Shown in pieces: positions 6,651 to 11,463 of a DNA stretch of 11,463 bases. Source of the stretch: Chitinophaga pinensis (lineage in GTDB: Bacteria > Bacteroidota > Bacteroidia > Flavobacteriales_D > Crocinitomicaceae). The notes under the pieces were generated by a model that saw only the letters and a list, made by a program, of their open reading frames with translations, was not told the origin of the DNA and made no database searches. How positions within the stretch are numbered: position 1 is the stretch's first letter; the number at the start of each line of letters is the position of its first letter. A program made the position numbers and the translations under genes. The DNA lies in assembly GCA_945868555.1 (NCBI GenBank), contig CAMBMC010000049.1, forward strand, positions 1-11,463. Reading direction: 5' to 3'.

Positions 6651-9600
6651 TTATCGCACCACTGTGATGTCGCCATGGCCTTTGATCTCCGTGCCGTTGA
6701 TACCAGTCGCCACGTACTTGTAGAAGTAAACACCATCGCTTACCTCCTGCCCACTTGGGGCGGTACCATCCCATTTTGGATCTGGATCAGTAGACTCAAA
6801 TACAACACCACCCCATCTGTTCAAGATGACGATGTAGATTTCTTTCGTGTACAAATGCGTTAAGAAGAAGATATCGTTCGCAGTATCATCATTCGGAGAG
6901 AACACGTTTGGCACAATGACTTCAGGGTCACTAAATGGCACAACGATAATTTCTAAGGTATCACTAGAGGAACAAAGTCCATTTGATGCTGTAAGAGTAA
7001 CAATATACGTTCCTGGGTCAGCATAGGACTGAGTCGTAGCATCCGTTAGGTTTGATGTATAGACATTCCCATTTCCAAAATTCCAATCGTAGGTCGTTCC
7101 GAACTGTGAACCATTCGCGAAGTTCACATCCAATACTGGGTTTCCAGTTTGAACATCACTTGTAACCAGTGCTATTGGGAAAGGAAGTACATTCACATTT
7201 ACTGTCGATGTTGCTACACAACCGTTCGCATCAGTACCAGTTACCGTGAAGACGTTTTGTCCAATTGTTGGCGTAAACGCTTGACCATTCAAGGCACCGC
7301 CACTCCATGTGTAGGTTGCTGCGCCTGTGCCGTTTAGTACAACTGTTGTTCCTTCACAAATCACTTGTGCTGTTCCTGCGCCTACTACAGGCAATGGATT
7401 TACCACAATTGTTGCTGTTGCCGAAGTAGTACACCCAATCGCATCTGAATAGGTATAGGTTACTGTTTGTGTCCCAACACTTGGGTCAAATGATCCCCCA
7501 ATCACACCTGTCCCAGAGAATGTACCTCCTGCTGGCGTACCGTTCAACACCACATTCGCGGCATCGATACAAATTGGTGTATAAGTCCCTGCGTTTGATG
7601 GCGTCAACTGAACTACCGTGATGGTCGCTACATCTGTATTGACACATCCATTTGCGTTCGTGTAGGTATAACTTACTGTTTGCGTATTTGCTGAGGGATC
7701 AAAGGCATTGGCTGTAACACCTGTTCCTGAGAATGTTCCTCCTGCTGGTGTTCCCACCAATGGCAAGTTCACAGCATTTGCACAAATTGGGTTGTATGTG
7801 CCTGCATCAACTAGGGGTAAAGGATTCACTGTAATTGAAGCTGTTCCTGATCCAGAACATCCATTGGCATCCGTATAGTTGTAAGTCACTGTTTGCGTTC
7901 CAGAAGCCGGGTTGAATGATGTTCCCGTTACTCCTATTCCAGTGAATGTTCCTCCGGCCGGTGTTCCAGCCAAAGTTACTGGCGACGCATCGATACACAC
8001 TGGTGCATATGTTCCTGCATTTACAGGAGGTGAAGAATAAGACGTTACTTGAACGGCATCTGTGCTGACACAACCTGCTGAGGATGTTCCTGTAGCTGTA
8101 TAGACCGTTGTTCCAACTGGTGGGATAAATGGCGTAGCGTTCGTGATGAGTGGTGACCATGAATAGGCCGTTGCTCCACTTGCGGTTAATGTGACTTGTG
8201 TTCCAATACAAACCGCTTGATCCACACCTGCATTGACTGCTGGAAGTGCATTGACCGTCACCGCGACTTGATCTGTGCTTGTACATCCATCAGCGGATGT
8301 TCCTGTCACTGTATAGGTTGCAGTAGATGGTGGAGCGAATGCCACTCCATTTGTTGCTGCTGGTGACCATGAATAGGTCGCAGCACCTGATGCTGTTAGG
8401 GTTGTTGTTTGACCCGCACACACTGTCGCGTCCGCGCCTCCAGCAATTATTGGAAGAGGATTCACAGTAATGGATGACGTTCCTGATCCAGAACATCCGT
8501 TCGGGTCTGTATAATCATAGGTGATTGTTTGTGTTCCAGACGCTGGGTTAAACGCAGTACCTGTTACACCGGTTCCTGAGAATATTCCTCCTGCTGGAGT
8601 TCCGGCAAGGGATACTGCTGATGCATTAATACATACAGGAGTGTATGTTCCGGCACTCACTGTTGGTGAAGAGTAAGAAATGACTTGAACTGCATCCGTG
8701 CTTACACATCCTGCTGCAGAAGTTCCTGTTGCGGTATAGACCGTTGTTCCAACTGACGGAATGAAAGCTATTCCGTTCGTGATGAGTGGTGACCATGAAT
8801 AGGTCGTTGCTCCACTTGCTGTTAATGTGACTTGAGTTCCAATACAAACCTGTTGATCCGCACCTGCACTTACAATCGGCAATGGATTTACTGTCACCAA
8901 GACTTGATCTGTATTCAAGCATCCATTGGCATCTGTCCCAGTTACTGTATATGTTCCTGAATTGACAGGGTTAAACGCAATGCCATTGTTGGCAGCAGGT
9001 GACCATGAGTAGGTCGTTGCTCCTGAAGCTGCAAGTGTAATTGTTTGTCCTTCGCAAATGGTGACATCAGTTCCTCCAACCACTGCTGGCAATGCATTGA
9101 CAGTAATATTTGACGTTGCTGAACCAAAACATCCGTTCGCATCTGTGTAACTATATGTGACTGTTTGAGACCCAGACGAAGTGGCAAAGCTTGTACCTGT
9201 GACTCCAGTTCCTGTGAATGTTCCACCTAAAGGTGCGCCAGTCAAGGTTACCGAAGCGACATCACTACAAACTGGGGAATACACGCCAGCATCAACAACT
9301 GGAGTTGCATTTACTGCAACAAGCACTTGATCCGTATTTGTGCAGCCTGCAGCAGAGGTTCCAGTTACTGTGTAGGTTGTCGATCCAGTCGCCGGAGTAA
9401 ATGGAACACCGTCTGTGATCGACGGTGACCACGTAAATGAAACCGCATTCAATCCTGTTAGAGTAACTTGCGTTCCAATACACACGGACTGGTCAGCGCC
9501 TGCACTCACTACAGGTAGCGGATTCACGTTAACCATTACCATGTCTGTATTTTGACATCCAAGTGCTGAAGTTCCAGTCACTGTATACGTTGATGAAGTT

Positions 9601-11463
9601 GACGGCGAAAACGAAACACCGTTTGTCACTGTAGGAGACCATGAGAAACTTGTCCCTCCAGTGGCCGTAAGCGTCACGGTTTGACCTTCACAGATCGTCA
9701 CATCCGTTCCACCATTCACTGTTGGCAAAGGATTAACCGTTACAAGTACTTGATCGGTATTCGTACATCCACTTGCTGTTGTTCCAATTACAGTATACGT
9801 TCCCGTTGCTGCTGGGGAAAATGCTACTCCGTCTGTCACCACTGGAGACCAAGAGTAGGTTGTTGCACCTGAGGCAGCCAAGGTTGCCGTTTGACCCGCA
9901 CATACCGTTACATCCGATCCACCATTGATGGTAGGCACTGTATTTACAGTGACTAACACTTCATCGTTGTTCACACAACCGTTCGCTGTGGTTCCAGTTA
10001 CGGTATATGTTCCCGAAGAAGCCGGTGTAAATGCTACACCATTTGACACAAGAGGAGACCAAGAATATGTTGTAGCACCAGAAGCAGTCAATGTTACTGT
10101 TTGACTCGTACATATTGCCACATCTGCGCCCCCATTCACAATTGGAAGTGGGTTTACTGTGACTAAAACCTGATCTGTATTTGTACAGCCATTGGCACCT
10201 GTTCCAGTTACCGTATATGTTGCCGTGGCAGCTGGAGTAAATGACACCCCATTTGTCGCCACTGGTGACCATGAATAAGAAGTTCCTCCGGCCGCAGTGA
10301 GTGTTACTGTTTGACCTGCGCATACCGCTGCATCGATACCTCCATTTACCGTTGGTAAATTATTGACCGTGACAAGCACTTGATCGGTGCTCGTACATCC
10401 GCCAGCACTTGTGCCAGTTACCGTGTAGGTTCCGCTAGTGGCAGGAACAAAAGATACGCCATCGCTTACCACGGGCGACCATGAATAGGTGGTCATACCT
10501 GAGCCTGCCAATGTTGTTGTTTGACCAGAACACACGGTCACGTCTGGACCTGCGTAAACAGATAGGCTTGGATTCACAGTCACAGTAACTTGATCGGTTC
10601 CGACGCAACCCGCAGCTGTCGTTCCAGTGACTGTATAAGTTGTTGTCGAAGGCGGTGAAAATGGAACACCATTCGTAATCGCAGGTGACCATGTATAGGT
10701 CGCGCCACCCGTAGCTGCTAAAGTCACATTTTGACCTGTACAAATCGCTTGATCTGCTCCGGCATTGATTGTGGCTGCTCCAGTCACCGTAATCGAAGCA
10801 GTTGCTGTAGTACTTGATGGACACAAAGGATTTCCTGTAGCAGAGTTCACGGTATACGTGTAAGTTCCTGGGGTTGATGGTGGGGTCACGGATACATTGG
10901 CGCCTGTGGTTGCAGAAAGTCCTGCAGCTGGCGTCCATGTATAGGTTCCGTTCCCGCCAGTAGCTGCAAGGTTGACAGAGCCACCTGAACAGACGGATGA
11001 AGTAACAGGTGTTAAATTGACCGGGATATTTACTCCGGCATTTGCACCGATGATATAGTTGCATACATCCCCTGCATTTCCATCCACCATGATGTAATAG
11101 GTGTTGCCAACGATTAAACCTGAGGCGGATACTGTTGATGGTCCACCGACAGCTGACCCTGGATTCCAACATGTAAAGCTTGTGACCGCTCCAGCACAAC
11201 CAGTGGCCGAGAAGATGAACATCTGAATTCCGTAACCCAAGGTCGAACTTGTTACCCAAACATTGAAGGATACCGTTGTTGAAGAAGCAACAAACGAGAT
11301 GAATGAGTTATTTTCAATCGACCCACAAAAAGCTGTGTTCAATTGTGGCCAGTAATTCGCCGTATAGCTTGATGCCGTGCTTCCGCAATACCCATTCAAC
11401 TCACAGATGGGTGTGGCACTCGCACAATCATTTCCTGCAGGAGGATTCCCAACACAAGATGGT
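6651..11463 (-). CDS. Giant multi-Ig-module T9SS cargo protein, probable surface adhesin (N terminus beyond window)
   Basis: The frame is open from the right edge to a TAA at 6651-6653, giving 1603 visible residues; the true start is outside the window (the TTG at 11399 is internal). Order of parts: a cysteine-containing N-terminal beta-rich region (edge to about 11025), one irregular Ig-like module (about 11024-10779), 17 tandem 70-71-residue Ig-like modules (10778-7182), a PKD-like domain (7181-6936) and a type B T9SS sorting domain (6935-6654). This architecture is known for large gliding or adhesion proteins of Bacteroidota that reach the surface through the T9SS. Every tandem module has two cysteines 45-46 residues apart. 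No Lys or Arg occurs before position 6845, an extreme composition. A PorP/SprF-family gene downstream fits with cargo handling. Ligand unknown; the adhesin role is inferred from architecture. Confidence 0.93.
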   Translation of the reverse strand, partial: PSCVGNPPAGNDCASATPICELNGYCGSTASSYTANYWPQLNTAFCGSIENNSFISFVASSTTVSFNVWVTSSTLGYGIQMFIFSATGCAGAVTSFTCWNPGSAVGGPSTVSASGLIVGNTYYIMVDGNAGDVCNYIIGANAGVNIPVNLTPVTSSVCSGGSVNLAATGGNGTYTWTPAAGLSATTGANVSVTPPSTPGTYTYTVNSATGNPLCPSSTTATASITVTGAATINAGADQAICTGQNVTLAATGGATYTWSPAITNGVPFSPPSTTTYTVTGTTAAGCVGTDQVTVTVNPSLSVYAGPDVTVCSGQTTTLAGSGMTTYSWSPVVSDGVSFVPATSGTYTVTGTSAGGCTSTDQVLVTVNNLPTVNGGIDAAVCAGQTVTLTAAGGTSYSWSPVATNGVSFTPAATATYTVTGTGANGCTNTDQVLVTVNPLPIVNGGADVAICTSQTVTLTASGATTYSWSPLVSNGVAFTPASSGTYTVTGTTANGCVNNDEVLVTVNTVPTINGGSDVTVCAGQTATLAASGATTYSWSPVVTDGVAFSPAATGTYTVIGTTASGCTNTDQVLVTVNPLPTVNGGTDVTICEGQTVTLTATGGTSFSWSPTVTNGVSFSPSTSSTYTVTGTSALGCQNTDMVMVNVNPLPVVSAGADQSVCIGTQVTLTGLNAVSFTWSPSITDGVPFTPATGSTTYTVTGTSAAGCTNTDQVLVAVNATPVVDAGVYSPVCSDVASVTLTGAPLGGTFTGTGVTGTSFATSSGSQTVTYSYTDANGCFGSATSNITVNALPAVVGGTDVTICEGQTITLAASGATTYSWSPAANNGIAFNPVNSGTYTVTGTDANGCLNTDQVLVTVNPLPIVSAGADQQVCIGTQVTLTASGATTYSWSPLITNGIAFIPSVGTTVYTATGTSAAGCVSTDAVQVISYSSPTVSAGTYTPVCINASAVSLAGTPAGGIFSGTGVTGTAFNPASGTQTITYDYTDPNGCSGSGTSSITVNPLPIIAGGADATVCAGQTTTLTASGAATYSWSPAATNGVAFAPPSTATYTVTGTSADGCTSTDQVAVTVNALPAVNAGVDQAVCIGTQVTLTASGATAYSWSPLITNATPFIPPVGTTVYTATGTSSAGCVSTDAVQVTSYSSPPVNAGTYAPVCIDASPVTLAGTPAGGTFTGIGVTGTSFNPASGTQTVTYNYTDANGCSGSGTASITVNPLPLVDAGTYNPICANAVNLPLVGTPAGGTFSGTGVTANAFDPSANTQTVSYTYTNANGCVNTDVATITVVQLTPSNAGTYTPICIDAANVVLNGTPAGGTFSGTGVIGGSFDPSVGTQTVTYTYSDAIGCTTSATATIVVNPLPVVGAGTAQVICEGTTVVLNGTGAATYTWSGGALNGQAFTPTIGQNVFTVTGTDANGCVATSTVNVNVLPFPIALVTSDVQTGNPVLDVNFANGSQFGTTYDWNFGNGNVYTSNLTDATTQSYADPGTYIVTLTASNGLCSSSDTLEIIVVPFSDPEVIVPNVFSPNDDTANDIFFLTHLYTKEIYIVILNRWGGVVFESTDPDPKWDGTAPSGQEVSDGVYFYKYVATGINGTEIKGHGDITVVR
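6654..6935 (-). other. T9SS type B C-terminal sorting domain (gliding-motility-associated C-terminal domain)
   Basis: The last 94 residues show the hallmark series VPNVFSPNDDTANDIF, then ILNRWGGVVFES, PKWDGTAPSGQEVSDGVYFYKY and a final GHGDITVVR. This matches the type B/CHU_C sorting family (TIGR04131/PF13585), the export signal of SprB-like proteins. The usual PNGDG reads PNDDT here, a mild deviation. All six Lys/Arg residues of the visible protein are in this domain. Confidence 0.93.
6936..7181 (-). other. PKD-like domain preceding the sorting domain
   Basis: About 82 residues with the PKD pattern: NPVLDVNFANGS, then TTYDWNFGNGN, SYADPGTYIVTLTASNG and a closing strand TLEIIVVP. YDWNFGNG corresponds to the usual W-x-F-G-D-G core with Asn in place of Asp. 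A PKD domain directly before a type B sorting domain is a common arrangement. Confidence 0.85.
7182..10778 (-). repeat. Array of 17 tandem Ig-like modules (70-71 codons, 210-213 bases each)
   Basis: The first cysteine of each module falls at visible residues 220, 290, 360, 430, 500, 570, 640, 711, 782, 852, 923, 994, 1064, 1135, 1206, 1277 and 1348 (counting from the internal TTG at 11399), a near-perfect 70/71 period. Two classes exist. Class A (modules 1-7, 9, 10, 12, 13, 17) has GQxVTL, TYSWSP, NGVxFxP, TYTVTG and GCxNTDQVLVTVNP. Class B (8, 11, 14, 15, 16) has AGTYxPVC, GTPAGGTFSGTGVTG, TQTVTYxYTDANGC and ends in a TVNP-like strand. Modules 7, 10 and 13 are an A' variant with IGTQVTL, one residue longer. 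Module starts on the minus strand: 10778, 10568, 10358, 10148, 9938, 9728, 9518, 9305, 9092, 8882, 8669, 8456, 8246, 8033, 7820, 7607 and 7394. Confidence 0.93.
7821..9728 (-). repeat. Higher-order repeat: three copies of a 636-base A-A'-B module triplet
   Basis: Modules 6-7-8 (9728-9093), 9-10-11 (9092-8457) and 12-13-14 (8456-7821) share the order A, A', B and have identical length, 212 codons each. At DNA level the second and third copies share exact blocks at an offset of exactly 636: 30 bases at 8138-8167 and 8774-8803, and 20 bases at 7843-7862 and 8479-8498. The first copy is more diverged. This implies growth by duplication of whole triplets in addition to single-module expansion. Confidence 0.88.
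10779..11024 (-). other. Irregular Ig-like module ahead of the array
   Basis: About 82 residues (visible residues 126-207) with the class-A logic in looser form: SVCSGGSVNLAATGG, YTWTPAAGLS, PGTYTYTV and a C-terminal TASITVTG strand. It has two cysteines (137 and 193), spaced 56 rather than 45 apart. It is probably a diverged or ancestral-type module linking the N-terminal region to the regular array. Confidence 0.65.
11025..11463 (-). other. N-terminal cysteine-containing beta-rich region of the giant protein (partial)
   Basis: From the edge the chain reads NDCASATPICELNGYCGSTA, then FCGSIENNSFISFVASSTT, FNVWV, GYGIQMFIFSATGC, ASGLIVGNTYYIMVDG and AGDVCNYII. This pattern, with CGSIENN and YYIMVDGNAGDVC, recurs in my experience at the N-terminal side of large Bacteroidota T9SS cargo proteins and looks like a jelly-roll type domain. 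It is not repeated in the array. Its start is outside the window, so signal peptide and full length are unknown. Confidence 0.6.

Noticed and set aside
7182..10778. CRISPR-like or non-coding satellite array
   Set aside because: The period is 210-213 bases, the units are coding throughout in one frame, and there are no unique spacers.
7182..10778. Phase-variable slipped-strand repeat
   Set aside because: Units are long, multiples of three and mostly diverged in synonymous positions, so loss or gain would not shift the frame. Only copy-number change through recombination is plausible.
10435..11259. A 274-codon open frame on the minus strand, out of frame with the adhesin, and similar open frames at 9961-10323, 8626-8922 and 7807-8286
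   Set aside because: They lie inside the giant repeat gene. Their length follows from the repeated, biased codon composition; the encoded peptides are rich in Arg, Cys, Trp and Asn with no family-like motif. The continuous main frame with recognisable domains explains the region.
11397..11399. TTG at 11399 as the start of the giant protein
   Set aside because: The same frame continues without stop to the window edge with in-family sequence (NDCASATPICE), and no signal peptide follows this codon.

Overview
The window looks like a chromosomal segment from the phylum Bacteroidota, most likely order Flavobacteriales (a Crocinitomicaceae/Fluviicola-type organism would fit, but this is inference). 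The main evidence is a set of type IX secretion (T9SS) signatures: a PorP/SprF-family outer-membrane protein, a PD40/SprB/OmpA-type envelope protein, and a giant repeat protein ending in a type B T9SS sorting domain. TTG/GTG starts and A/T-rich leaders also fit. Seven protein-coding genes account for almost all bases. I see no tRNA, rRNA, CRISPR array or insertion sequence. The longest stretch without a gene is 176 bases (4953-5128).

Layout from left to right. (1) 1-725, minus: the N-terminal 241 residues of a NamZ/DUF1343-family exo-beta-N-acetylmuramidase lipoprotein, cut by the left edge. (2) 736-2442, plus: an FtsX/LolC-E-type ABC permease carrying an extra periplasmic segment of about 140 residues. 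(3) 2444-3940 and 3966-4952, both minus: a two-gene unit, transcribed PorP/SprF-like protein first and PD40-SprB-OmpA-like envelope protein second, 25 bases apart. (4) 5129-5707, minus: a small secreted leucine-rich-repeat protein whose start lies inside the end of ribF. (5) 5667-6608, minus: ribF, the bifunctional riboflavin kinase/FAD synthetase. (6) 6651 to the right edge, minus: a giant T9SS cargo protein, probably a surface adhesin, of at least 1603 residues and truncated at its N terminus by the window edge.

The giant protein is the most interesting object. It carries 17 tandem Ig-like modules of 70-71 residues in two classes (A and B), each with two conserved cysteines. Its middle part has a higher-order repeat of exactly 212 residues (636 bases), built from three modules in the order A, A', B. 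The second and third copies of this triplet are close enough in DNA sequence to suggest recent duplication or gene conversion. From the window edge down to position 6846, 1539 consecutive residues contain no lysine and no arginine, and histidine is absent until the last few residues of that stretch. All the positive charge sits in the last 64 residues, inside the sorting domain.

Working model (inference): the giant protein is exported by the T9SS through its type B C-terminal domain, with the nearby PorP/SprF-like protein as dedicated outer-membrane partner and the PD40-SprB-OmpA protein as periplasmic or envelope accessory. ribF and the LRR gene lie between them and may share a transcript with the adhesin, since only 42 bases separate the adhesin stop from ribF. 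The permease and the NamZ lipoprotein at the left are divergent envelope/cell-wall genes with no clear link to the adhesin.
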